A DNA stretch of 42,690 bases from Bacteroidetes bacterium UBA3022. GTDB lineage: Bacteria; Bacteroidota; Bacteroidia; Chitinophagales; BACL12. Location: contig DDYY01000058.1 in assembly GCA_002346225.1 (NCBI GenBank), forward strand, positions 1 through 42,690, written 5' to 3'. This document shows, piece by piece, positions 33,483 to 41,343 of the stretch (the stretch's first letter is position 1; every line of letters begins with the position of its first letter). The notes under the pieces are model-generated. The model saw only the letters and a program-made list of their open reading frames with translations. It was not told the DNA's origin and did not search any database. Both the position numbers and the translations under genes were made by a program.

Positions 33483-34898
33483 ATGCTAAGACCCGACCAA
33501 GACGATTACGCTGAAGAAGCGGGACTACAGGAGCTGATTGAGCAATTTGAAGGATATTACCTGACAAGGGAGTACAGCTATTTCGACGAAGAGGCGCTGG
33601 AGCGCATTTATGAATACTATGAGGCGCGGATGGAGGAAGGCAAGATGGAAGCTGTCGCCGATCTGGCCATTGAACAAAACCCCTATTCTGCCGACTTTCT
33701 GACGCGTAAGGCGGAATTACTTTTCAATCGGAAGGCATTCCAGAAAGCCCTTTCGCTGCTGGATAAGGCTGTAGTCTTCGACGCCACCCATATAGATATC
33801 TACCTGCTGAAAAGCGATATTCTGCTCGAGCTTAACCAGGCAGAAGAAGCTACTGCCACTTTAATGCATGCCCTGCAATTGGCCGACAAGGAAGAAAAAG
33901 ACATCGTTCTGGCGGAACTCAGTGATATCGCTGAACTGGGTGAAGACTTCATGGCGGCATTCAGGTACCTGGAGCAGGCCCTGAGCATTAACCCGGGCAA
34001 TGAAACCGTGCTGATGAAGTTCGCCCATATCGTGGAAATGACAGATCAGTTCGATGAAAGCCTGACCATTCATCAACAAATTACAGATGCCCATCCGTAT
34101 AACTGGATGGCATGGTACAATATGGGCAAGGCATATGCCGGTACCGGAAATTATCATAAAGCACTGGAAGCATTCGAATTCACCATGGCTATTCAGGAGG
34201 ATTTCGACCTGGTTTACAGAGATGCTGCCGATATCTATTTCCGACTGGAAGAATACGATAAGGCCATCGAAACCTTTCAGGTAGCTCAGGAAAAATCTGG
34301 CGGTTTTGAAGACCACAGTTTCCGCATCGGGCTTTGCTATGAAAAAAAGCAGGACCTCAAAAAAGCGCGTTTTCACTACCGGAAATCTACGCGTCACGAC
34401 CCCTATCTAGATGAAGCTTTCTTCCGTATTGGCGAATCGTACCGTCAGGAAAACAGATTGGAACCCGCGCTGGTGAATTATAAGAAAGCACTGCGGATTG
34501 ATAACGACAATGAATTCTATATCGCCTGCATCATCAGTGTATACCGCATGATGGGCAGGGAAGAAGAAGTAGGCCAATACCTGCAACAACTGGTCAACAG
34601 CAGACCCGACATCCTAAATTACTGGTTAGACCTGATTGTCTACCTGCTGGAACAGCAAGAACCTCAACGCGCCTTCGAAGCAGTGGAAAATGCTATGTTA
34701 CGCTGTGGCAATTTTGTAGAATTCACCTATCTCCAGAGCCTGATATGCTGGCAACTGGGCAAACACCAGGCTGCACGACATCTACTGGGAAAAGCGCTGG
34801 AAGAAGATTACAGCAGGCACATTATACTCAACGAAACAGACCCTTCGTTCCTTTCCATAAAGGAAAACGCCGATTTGCTGGACCTCTACAGAAAGTAA
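33483..34898 (+). CDS. Tetratricopeptide (TPR) repeat protein
   Basis: The 471-residue protein has no signal peptide or membrane segment and is probably cytosolic. At least seven helical-pair repeats of about 34 residues are visible from about residue 70. Examples are AWYNMGKAYAGTGNYHKALEAF, VYRDAADIYFRLEEYDKAIETF and AFFRIGESYRQENRLEPALVNY, each with the usual small and aromatic positions. The N-terminal 60 residues are acidic and helical (many Glu/Tyr). TPR proteins hold partners together, but no enzyme domain tells which complex. It is divergent from the M1 peptidase gene over 156 bp and converges with the methyltransferase gene. Confidence 0.85.
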   Translation: MLRPDQDDYAEEAGLQELIEQFEGYYLTREYSYFDEEALERIYEYYEARMEEGKMEAVADLAIEQNPYSADFLTRKAELLFNRKAFQKALSLLDKAVVFDATHIDIYLLKSDILLELNQAEEATATLMHALQLADKEEKDIVLAELSDIAELGEDFMAAFRYLEQALSINPGNETVLMKFAHIVEMTDQFDESLTIHQQITDAHPYNWMAWYNMGKAYAGTGNYHKALEAFEFTMAIQEDFDLVYRDAADIYFRLEEYDKAIETFQVAQEKSGGFEDHSFRIGLCYEKKQDLKKARFHYRKSTRHDPYLDEAFFRIGESYRQENRLEPALVNYKKALRIDNDNEFYIACIISVYRMMGREEEVGQYLQQLVNSRPDILNYWLDLIVYLLEQQEPQRAFEAVENAMLRCGNFVEFTYLQSLICWQLGKHQAARHLLGKALEEDYSRHIILNETDPSFLSIKENADLLDLYRK

Positions 34899-34901
34899 TT
34901 A

Positions 34902-35480
34902 CTACCTGGGTCGCAGCATGAAAAACAACTCGGTATTCATCCTGGGCTGAATAGAGTTGTAGCATGGTTCCATGATGGCGATGTGGAAATAGGGCTTCAA
35001 CTCCTTGCGGTAATCAGCTTCATTCCCTCCAAAGGGTGGCCCCTGCTTGTCGAAATCAACATTGAAAAGCACCCCTGCCAGCACTCCGTTGTTGTCCAGT
35101 AACTGGTGCATATGCTCCCAGTAGCGCTGACGCATGGAAGGATCGAGTGCGCAATAAAATGTTTGTTCGAGAATAAGATCGTAGGTGCCGTTATGTTCGA
35201 AAAAGTCTGCGTTAACTGTTGTTATTCGACCATTTTCTCCTGACTTTTCCTTCAGGGCAGCCAGCGGCGGCTCAGCTATATCTAATACCGTAATATGCTG
35301 GAAGCCTTTCGATTGCAGGTACAAGGCTTCATGTCCGTTTCCACATCCGGGGATCAATATCCGGAGGGAAGGGTCTTGCAAATGATCGATATATCCTTTA
35401 AGTGGAGGAGACACTTCTCCCAGATCCCAACCAGTCTGCTGATGTTCGTATCGGTGCTCCCAAAATGTCTTATTTAACAT
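34902..35480 (-). CDS. TPMT-like SAM-dependent methyltransferase
   Basis: This 192-residue cytosolic enzyme uses S-adenosylmethionine. The opening NKTFWEHRYEHQQTGWDLG is the mark of the thiopurine methyltransferase family. The SAM motif ILIPGCGNGHEALYL (41-55) and VLDIAEPPLAAL follow. DLILEQTFYCALDP matches the family's substrate-side motif. In bacteria such enzymes methylate thiols, selenium or tellurium compounds. It converges with the TPR gene (3-bp gap) and diverges from the comA-like operon over 63 bp. Confidence 0.87.
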   Translation of the reverse strand: MLNKTFWEHRYEHQQTGWDLGEVSPPLKGYIDHLQDPSLRILIPGCGNGHEALYLQSKGFQHITVLDIAEPPLAALKEKSGENGRITTVNADFFEHNGTYDLILEQTFYCALDPSMRQRYWEHMHQLLDNNGVLAGVLFNVDFDKQGPPFGGNEADYRKELKPYFHIAIMEPCYNSIQPRMNTELFFMLRPR

Positions 35481-35517
35481 AACTGTTGAATTATAAATGC
35501 AATATAACCCCTTTTGC

Positions 35518-35525
35518 TAACTTTG
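35518..35525 (+). promoter_or_regulatory. -7 promoter box of the comA-popT-aroE operon
   Basis: TAACTTTG is an exact TAnnTTTG match. It lies 18 bases before the ATG at 35544, which favours that start over the in-frame TTG at 35514. Confidence 0.6.
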
Positions 35526-35543
35526 TTGCTTCATTTGAAGCCT

Positions 35544-36302
35544 ATGAATTTTGAAATAAGCAATCTTCCCAAAAGGGATGCAAAGCCACGCAACAATGGC
35601 ATAACCATGGTAATGGATAAAGGGTTGAGCATCCGGGAAGCCGAAGATATGCTCAGTGTGGGAGTGGAATACATCGACCTTGTAAAGCTGGGCTTTGGTA
35701 CTTCCTATCTTACGCCACACCTGAAAGAAAAAATCGCACTTTACCAATCTGCCGGACTAGGTGTTTACCTGGGAGGCACCCTGCTGGAGGCCTTTATAAT
35801 AAGAAACCAGCTGGATAACTATCTGGCACTTTTGGATACCTACAATTTAAATCATGTAGAGGTGAGCGATGGCTCTATTGACCTGGAACATGATGAGAAA
35901 TGTGCCATCATCAGCCGACTGGCCAAAAGATGCACTGTCTTGAGTGAAGTGGGCAGTAAGGATGCTACCAAAGAACTGGCACCTTATAAGTGGATTAAAT
36001 TGATGCAAACTGAAATTGATGCAGGTGCGAGTAAAGTGATTGCAGAAGCACGGGAAAGCGGAACAGTGGGCATCTACCGGGAAAAGGGTGAAGTACGGGA
36101 AGGTCTGATTGATGAGATCCTCACCAAAATCCCGATGGAGAAAATTATCTGGGAGGCCCCTATGAAATCACAACAGGTGTGGTTCATTAAATTGCTGGGC
36201 GCCAACGTCAATCTGGGCAATATCCCTACCAACGAAGTTATTGCGCTGGAAACGCTGCGCATCGGTCTCAGAGGAGACACATTTCATCATTTCTTACCTT
36301 GA
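35544..36302 (+). CDS. comA: Phosphosulfolactate synthase (ComA) family protein
   Basis: The 252-residue cytosolic protein has the TIM-barrel features of ComA, which joins sulfite to phosphoenolpyruvate to give phosphosulfolactate. Visible landmarks are VDLVKLGFGTS-type DLVKLGFGTS, GVYLGGTLLEAF, VEVSDGSIDL, VLSEVGSKD, the conserved IAEARESGTVGIY, IIWEAPMKSQQVWFI, and the end ANVNLGNI with ETLRIGLRGDTF. The start at ATG 35544 is supported by the -7 box at 35518; the longer frame uses TTG at 35514. In methanogens ComA leads to coenzyme M, in Bacillus spores to sulfolactate. The other pathway enzymes (ComB, ComC) are absent here. A role in sulfonate or sulfonolipid chemistry is possible but not shown. 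Confidence 0.85.
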   Translation: MNFEISNLPKRDAKPRNNGITMVMDKGLSIREAEDMLSVGVEYIDLVKLGFGTSYLTPHLKEKIALYQSAGLGVYLGGTLLEAFIIRNQLDNYLALLDTYNLNHVEVSDGSIDLEHDEKCAIISRLAKRCTVLSEVGSKDATKELAPYKWIKLMQTEIDAGASKVIAEARESGTVGIYREKGEVREGLIDEILTKIPMEKIIWEAPMKSQQVWFIKLLGANVNLGNIPTNEVIALETLRIGLRGDTFHHFLP

Positions 36303-36307
36303 TATAG

Positions 36308-37240
36308 ATGCTTGACCTTATCAGGAAATATTACACCCTTACACTTAAGGGTGTGGCAATGGGTGCGGCAGACGTTGTCCCCGGTGTATCTGGTGGTACC
36401 ATCGCATTCATTTCAGGCATTTATGAAGAACTCATAGATACCATTCGTTCCATCGATGCCAAAGCGGTGAAAATCTTGTTTAAGGAAGGGATACCTGCCT
36501 TTTGGAAGCATATCAATGGGTGGTTTCTGGTCTTCCTGTTAGCAGGCATTGCCATCAGTATACTATCTCTTTCCAGGATAATCCTGTTCCTGCTGACAGA
36601 TTACCCGCAATTGGTCTGGTCCTTCTTTTTCGGCCTGGTGATAGCTTCGGCCATTTATGTAGGATCTACCATTAAGCAGTACAATTGGCAAACCCTGCTA
36701 TCAGGCATCGCCGGTATTGCCATCGCATATGCAATCACCATTGCATCCCCTGCCGAAGGGCCTAAAACAACCTGGTTTGTGTTTATTACCGGCTCCGTCG
36801 CGATTTGTGCTATGATACTTCCGGGAATATCCGGGTCATTTATCCTGTTGCTGATGGGTATGTATGAATACGTATTAGGTGCCATACACGAAATGAAACT
36901 GAGCGTCATCATTACGTTCATCGCCGGTGCAGGTATCGGTATCATCAGCTTTTCCCATTTATTATCCTGGTTGCTGAAGCGCTATCATGATATCACCATT
37001 GCTTTACTGGCAGGATTCATGGTCGGCTCGCTGAATAAGGTCTGGCCATGGAAAGAAGTCATTTCCAGTAAAATCATTGATGGAGAAGAAAAGGTTCTTA
37101 AAGAAGCCAACCTCCTCCCCGGAGCCTTCCTGGAAAAAACGGGCAATGAACCACAATTGATTCTTTGCATTTTACTCATGATAATTGGATTCATTTTAAT
37201 ATTTTCGTTAGAGCGACTCGCTCGAAAACAACCTAAATAG
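36308..37240 (+). CDS. DUF368 polyprenyl-phosphate translocase (PopT-like)
   Basis: This 310-residue inner-membrane protein has about eight to ten hydrophobic segments. Two copies of a conserved loop are seen, PGVSGGT (about 25-31) and PGISGSF (about 176-182), suggesting an internal duplication. Such loops are typical of the DUF368 family, recently shown to flip undecaprenyl phosphate back to the cytosolic face for reuse in wall and surface glycan synthesis. It follows comA by 5 bp and precedes aroE by 10 bp, so the three are cotranscribed. The pairing with comA and aroE is not explained by known pathways. Confidence 0.9.
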   Translation: MLDLIRKYYTLTLKGVAMGAADVVPGVSGGTIAFISGIYEELIDTIRSIDAKAVKILFKEGIPAFWKHINGWFLVFLLAGIAISILSLSRIILFLLTDYPQLVWSFFFGLVIASAIYVGSTIKQYNWQTLLSGIAGIAIAYAITIASPAEGPKTTWFVFITGSVAICAMILPGISGSFILLLMGMYEYVLGAIHEMKLSVIITFIAGAGIGIISFSHLLSWLLKRYHDITIALLAGFMVGSLNKVWPWKEVISSKIIDGEEKVLKEANLLPGAFLEKTGNEPQLILCILLMIIGFILIFSLERLARKQPK

Positions 37241-37250
37241 CAAAAGTTAT

Positions 37251-38072
37251 ATGGAAAGTTCGTCATCTGACCCTCTGCCGAAAGACGATCTCAAAGCGCT
37301 GCAGTCTGAAGATTTGTACCTCTACGGACTCATAGGCAATCCGCTCACGCATTCTTTCTCGCAGCAATATTTCATGAAGAAATTCAAGAAAGAGAAGCTG
37401 AAAGACCATCATTATGAGCTTTTCCCGCTCGATGACATTGATGATATTCGGCTGTTGCTGGAGGTGCACAAGAATTTATGTGGACTCAATGTTACCATAC
37501 CCTACAAGGAGAGCATTATTGAGTACCTGGATGATATGGATCCTGTTGCGGCCGAAATTGGCGCTGTCAACTGCATCTTAATCGATGAATTTGAAAAAAT
37601 AGGTTACAATACCGATTGGCTGGGTTTTCGCGATGCGCTAAAACCACATCTGAAAGCTCATCATACACATGCGCTCGTACTGGGAACAGGCGGTTCTTCC
37701 AAAGCCGTGCAATATGCACTGAAAGAACTGGACATTCAAGTGCAGCTGGTTTCCAGAAATGCAGGAGATCATTGTATCAGTTACAGCGATCTGACCAAAG
37801 CCATTTTGGAGCAACACACTGTCATCATCAATACCACTCCCCTCGGTATGCACCCCGATACAGCGACTGCACCGGACCTGGATTATTCGGCCATTGGCAA
37901 GAACCATCTTTGCTTTGACCTTATCTATAACCCTGCTGTTACGCAGTTTTTACAGCGAGCAAAAAACCAGGGAGCTACAGTGGTAAATGGTGAACGCATG
38001 CTGGAATTACAGGCTGAATACGCCTGGAGTATCTGGTCGGCAGCCCAGGAAGAAGCCGAAGACGAAGATTAA
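37251..38072 (+). CDS. aroE: Shikimate dehydrogenase
   Basis: The 273-residue enzyme reduces 3-dehydroshikimate to shikimate in aromatic amino-acid synthesis. The substrate site YGLIGNPLTHSFSQQYF, the catalytic lysine in LNVTIPYKE, the pair in YNTDWLGF and the NADP site LGTGGSSKAV are intact. The first 25 residues (Ser/Asp-rich) are extra compared with the usual protein, but no later ATG is suitable. It is the last gene of the comA-popT-aroE operon. Its stop TAA overlaps the stop of the converging DUF6089 gene by 3 bases (38070-38072 and 38071-38069). Confidence 0.93.
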   Translation: MESSSSDPLPKDDLKALQSEDLYLYGLIGNPLTHSFSQQYFMKKFKKEKLKDHHYELFPLDDIDDIRLLLEVHKNLCGLNVTIPYKESIIEYLDDMDPVAAEIGAVNCILIDEFEKIGYNTDWLGFRDALKPHLKAHHTHALVLGTGGSSKAVQYALKELDIQVQLVSRNAGDHCISYSDLTKAILEQHTVIINTTPLGMHPDTATAPDLDYSAIGKNHLCFDLIYNPAVTQFLQRAKNQGATVVNGERMLELQAEYAWSIWSAAQEEAEDED

Positions 38073-38953
38073 AAGTAACAGGAACCCGGCTTGGGACGTT
38101 TGGTACGTTCAAAATGGTAGGTAATAGTGAACAAGCCTCCCATGAAGTAGGCATCATTGTAACCGGGATTACCTCTTTGGCTTTCGGCACCGGATAAAAC
38201 TTTATCGCCTGCCACAGACCTATCGGAGAGAGCAATGATGAGTGCTGCTTTTTCCGGGTCATAAAACTCCTGTAGGAAAGCTGCATTGGGGTAATCGGTG
38301 CTTACATCATCGATATAATCTGTTGTAGTTAACCTGCAGGCGGTCTCCAGACCAAAGACCCAGTTGTTTTTGGTAGTGTACTTCACACCTCCGCCAATGG
38401 GAAAACACATGGCATTCAAACTATAAGGTTGCCTGTCGGGATATTGCGGCAGCCCCTGACCCTCTGTTCCCAGTGGTTGCAGTTCTATCCACTCTCCATT
38501 GTAAAATGCCTGCGGGTTGAACCAGAAAGTTCCTATACCTGCGTATATAAATGGTGTCCAGGGTTTTTTATCGTTCCCGACAAACCGGAATAAGTCGTAC
38601 TCAATAAAAGCAGACAGTTCATAAATGGGCGAGCGGAAGCTGAGGTTTCTTTGACTGCGGCTTTCATTTTCTGTCAATTCATCGCTTCCCCGAACCACTG
38701 AGTAATAGAAATTGGCTCTTATCGACCAATGGGGTATAATTTCCTGACGGTATACCAAGCCTATGGCAGGACGAGTTACTGGTGCATCGATATCGAACCA
38801 GAAAGGTCGTCCCTCCAGGGGAGAGCCGCCTAAGTCACCAAGAAAGTTGGAAAAGCCAAGGTTAACGCCGACCTCGCCGTCCCTTTGCCTGGATTGCGCA
38901 AGGACAGAAACGGAATATAGAAGGGATAATATGAGTGCCGATGTAAGTTTCAA
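38069..38953 (-). CDS. DUF6089-family outer-membrane protein
   Basis: The 294-residue protein has a signal peptide (cut near VLAQ at about 19) and a strand-rich body with a Gly/aromatic pattern: VGVNLGFSNFLGDLGG, IRANFYYSVV, ELSAFIEYDLF, FIYAGIGTFWF and AYFMGGLFTITYHFERT. This matches DUF6089, an eight-strand beta-barrel family of Bacteroidota. The start is TTG at 38953: an in-frame TAA lies two codons upstream and no ATG gives a signal peptide. A perfect -7 box TAATTTTG (38971-38964) lies 10 bases before it. The function is unknown. Confidence 0.82.
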   Translation of the reverse strand: MKLTSALILSLLYSVSVLAQSRQRDGEVGVNLGFSNFLGDLGGSPLEGRPFWFDIDAPVTRPAIGLVYRQEIIPHWSIRANFYYSVVRGSDELTENESRSQRNLSFRSPIYELSAFIEYDLFRFVGNDKKPWTPFIYAGIGTFWFNPQAFYNGEWIELQPLGTEGQGLPQYPDRQPYSLNAMCFPIGGGVKYTTKNNWVFGLETACRLTTTDYIDDVSTDYPNAAFLQEFYDPEKAALIIALSDRSVAGDKVLSGAESQRGNPGYNDAYFMGGLFTITYHFERTKRPKPGSCYF

Positions 38954-38963
38954 TTCTTAAAAA

Positions 38964-38971
38964 CAAAATTA
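38964..38971 (-). promoter_or_regulatory. -7 promoter box of the DUF6089 gene
   Basis: TAATTTTG on the minus strand matches TAnnTTTG exactly and stands 10 bases before the TTG start at 38953. Confidence 0.55.
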
Positions 38972-39042
38972 GTTACATTTTATTCTTTCGTTTATTGCTT
39001 TACCCTGATTGCTAAAGATTAAACATTAATTTAATAAATCCT

Positions 39043-40167
39043 TTAATAAAATGCCAGAATGCTGTCACAAATAAATTCCACTTCCTGGTTTGACAATCCG
39101 TAATAGAGCGGCAGACGCAGTATCGTTCGCGACCAATCCTCCACATGCACCAGTTTCCTGCCATCATGCAAGGGTGAAAAATAGGGTGATGTATGCAGGG
39201 GCTGATAATGGAATACTGCCAAAATACCTTTATCCTGTAAGTAGTGTAGCAGGGCGTTGCGCTCCTCCCCGGACTTACATTTAATATAAAACACACTGGC
39301 ATTGTGGTCACAAAATGGCAATATCTGTGGCAGCAAAAAATGTCCCTTTTCCGCCAGATTATGCAGTGTATTGTGATAGGTATTCCACAAGTCCATGCGC
39401 TCCTTCAAAACAGCCTGATAATGATCCAGCTGCGCAGATAACCAGGCAGCCTGAATATCAGATAATAGGAAACTGCTCCCCAATCCTACCCATTCGTATT
39501 TCTGGGTTTCGCCTCTGGCAAAGGCTGCCCGGTTGGTTCCCTTTTCCCATATGATTTCTGCTGCTGCAGTATCTGCTGCATCACTTAACAGGAGGGCTCC
39601 CCCTTCTCCGCATGCCAGCACCTTGGTTTCATGGAAAGATAATATCCCCATCCGGCCAAAACTACCCAGGTACCTGCCTTTGTACTTCGCCCCAAAAGAC
39701 ATGGCAGCATCTTCAATAACCACAATGTTGTTGTCGCGCGCCAGCGCACCGATGGCTTCCATATCAGGAGCAATACCGGCATAATGCACTACCACAATAA
39801 CTTTCGTTCTCGGGCTTATTAATGCAGCTATCGCATCCGCATCAATAACAGGTGTAGTAGGTAAAACGTCGGCAAAAACAATCTTTGCACCGCGCAGTGC
39901 AAAAGCATTGGCGGTAGAAGTAAAGGTGAATGCAGGAATAATTACCTCATCTCCCGGTCGTATACCGCAAAGCAGTGCCGCCATATCCAGTGCCGCTGAA
40001 CCTGAGGTCGTGAGCAGAGCCGCCTGAACATCCAGCTTTTCAGCTAACCATTGCTGACAATATGCTGTGTAGTAGCCATTGCCCGAAGTTTTACCGCGCG
40101 CAATACAATCCTGCATCCGCTCTATCTCGTGTCCTGTAATGGGTGGCCGATTGAATGGTATGCTCAT
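39043..40167 (-). CDS. wecE: dTDP-4-amino-4,6-dideoxygalactose transaminase (WecE/RffA type)
   Basis: The 374-residue cytosolic PLP enzyme converts dTDP-4-keto-6-deoxyglucose to dTDP-4-amino-4,6-dideoxygalactose using glutamate. The opening IPFNRPPITG, the segment IIPAFTFTSTANAFALRGAK, Asp153 in IEDAAMSFGAKYKG, the PLP lysine Lys182 in SFHETKVLACGEGG and EKGTNRAAF closely follow the E. coli RffA pattern, and the length is the same. It starts within the GT2 stop (ATGA, 40164-40167), so the two are coupled. The supporting dTDP-sugar genes (rmlA/rmlB) are not in the window. Another sugar aminotransferase is the only alternative. Confidence 0.9.
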   Translation of the reverse strand: MSIPFNRPPITGHEIERMQDCIARGKTSGNGYYTAYCQQWLAEKLDVQAALLTTSGSAALDMAALLCGIRPGDEVIIPAFTFTSTANAFALRGAKIVFADVLPTTPVIDADAIAALISPRTKVIVVVHYAGIAPDMEAIGALARDNNIVVIEDAAMSFGAKYKGRYLGSFGRMGILSFHETKVLACGEGGALLLSDAADTAAAEIIWEKGTNRAAFARGETQKYEWVGLGSSFLLSDIQAAWLSAQLDHYQAVLKERMDLWNTYHNTLHNLAEKGHFLLPQILPFCDHNASVFYIKCKSGEERNALLHYLQDKGILAVFHYQPLHTSPYFSPLHDGRKLVHVEDWSRTILRLPLYYGLSNQEVEFICDSILAFY

Positions 40168-40922
40168 GGATGGTCGGAGTTGATATAGCGTTCTTGAATC
40201 CTTTCATCCACCGAAAACGTGCCTTTCCTCCCATGCCAGCTCATTGCAAAACGAATTGCCTGTAATGCCAGACTTATATGCTTTGAAAAAGTATAACTGC
40301 TGTCGCCATCGTAGCGCAACCTGAACTCCACATCAATGTGTTCTATTCTTCCTTCTGCCAGGCGAACCGCAACGGGAAAGTAAAAGTTATGAGGAGACAT
40401 ACTGCGCACTTTATCGATAGTTGATCGCATGAACATACCAAAATTACCTGTTCTGTAATGCATTCGTAAGCCAACCAGTGCGGATAGCAGTGTATTCAGC
40501 AGATAAGAAGAAATCACATAATAGGGCCTGTTCTTTTTGGTATGCCTGTTGGCCAATATGGAACGCTGGCGCTTCGTGCAACTTTCGAAGAAGGCTGCAA
40601 TGTATGCGGGGTTGTCTTGCAAGTCAGCATCCATCACTACCACCCAGTCGCCCTTAGCCAACTGCAATCCGGTATATATCGCCTGATGCTGACCCATGTT
40701 GCGCACATGCCGGTAGGCACATAAACCTGCAATGGAAGGACCGATGCGGGTTATTTCTTCCCAGGAATGGTCCGCGCTACCATCATCCACCAGAATAATC
40801 TGGGGCACAACCTGAAGCGCACTCAACACATCCTGTACCTGTTGAAGTAATGCAGCTATTCCGCTTCCATTATTAAAAACCGGACTGATAACCGTAATGG
40901 TGATGGGCCCATTATCTGGCAA
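40164..40922 (-). CDS. Family 2 glycosyltransferase, DPMS/ArnC-like
   Basis: The 252-residue protein is a GT-A enzyme. Family marks are ISPVFNNGSGI, LVDDGSADHSWE with Asp46-Asp47, the RNMGQHQAIYTGL helix and the metal site DADLQD (98-103). These match polyprenyl-phosphate sugar synthases (DPM1, ArnC, GtrB), but the pair of C-terminal membrane helices of GtrB is missing. It may load a sugar on undecaprenyl phosphate at the membrane. The start is TTG at 40922: in this frame the next stop upstream is the TAA of the DUF3467 gene, and no ATG or GTG precedes the first beta-strand. It overlaps wecE by 4 bp. Confidence 0.87.
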   Translation of the reverse strand: MPDNGPITITVISPVFNNGSGIAALLQQVQDVLSALQVVPQIILVDDGSADHSWEEITRIGPSIAGLCAYRHVRNMGQHQAIYTGLQLAKGDWVVVMDADLQDNPAYIAAFFESCTKRQRSILANRHTKKNRPYYVISSYLLNTLLSALVGLRMHYRTGNFGMFMRSTIDKVRSMSPHNFYFPVAVRLAEGRIEHIDVEFRLRYDGDSSYTFSKHISLALQAIRFAMSWHGRKGTFSVDERIQERYINSDHP

Positions 40923-40934
40923 AGTCGATAGTTT

Positions 40935-41255
40935 TTAAGCCTTGGCGGCTGGTCCGAAATTCATGGGTATGCCCTGCACAGGATCCTGCTCGGCAATTTC
41001 TCCATGGGTAGCTTCGAATTTGGCTACATTATCTGCCAGGGCTCTGAGTAATCGCTTGGCATGCTGAGGAGTCATCACTATTCTGCTTTTCACTTTGGCC
41101 TTAGGCACCCCCGGCATAACCCGGATAAAGTCAAACACAAACTCTGCATTGGAATGCGTAATGATGGCAAGATTGGAGTAAACGCCTTCCGCCACATCTT
41201 CTGTCAATTCAATATTCAGCTGATTGGTGGGGACTTTTTCTTTTTGATCAGACAT
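40935..41255 (-). CDS. DUF3467 protein
   Basis: The 106-residue cytosolic protein matches DUF3467: NQLNIELTEDVAEGVYSNLA, HSNAEFVFDFIRVMPG, and SRIVMTPQHAKRLLRALADN. The family is small, widespread in Bacteroidota, and unknown in function. It starts at ATG 41255 after a perfect -7 box TATTTTTG at 41278-41271, and its stop is 12 bases before the GT2 start, so it probably leads the GT2-wecE transcript. Confidence 0.88.
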   Translation of the reverse strand: MSDQKEKVPTNQLNIELTEDVAEGVYSNLAIITHSNAEFVFDFIRVMPGVPKAKVKSRIVMTPQHAKRLLRALADNVAKFEATHGEIAEQDPVQGIPMNFGPAAKA

Positions 41256-41270
41256 AATTGTTCTTTCCTA

Positions 41271-41278
41271 CAAAAATA
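41271..41278 (-). promoter_or_regulatory. -7 promoter box of the DUF3467-GT2-wecE operon
   Basis: TATTTTTG on the minus strand matches TAnnTTTG exactly, 15 bases before the ATG at 41255. Confidence 0.55.
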
Positions 41279-41297
41279 GTGAAAGAAGCAAGGAGAA

Positions 41298-41334
41298 CAG
41301 CATAAGGCGGGCATAGGCAGCCAACCTTATGCTG
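41298..41334 (-). terminator. Possible terminator of the metalloprotease gene
   Basis: CAGCATAAGG at 41298-41307 pairs perfectly with CCTTATGCTG at 41325-41334 (10-bp stem, 17-base loop). On the minus strand it starts 10 bases after the stop at 41344 and is followed by a pyrimidine-rich stretch rather than a clean T-run. Confidence 0.55.
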
Positions 41335-41343
41335 CTATAGCTC

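Noticed and set aside
35514..35543. TTG start for the comA-like gene
   Set aside because: It lies upstream of or inside the -7 box; ATG 35544 fits better.
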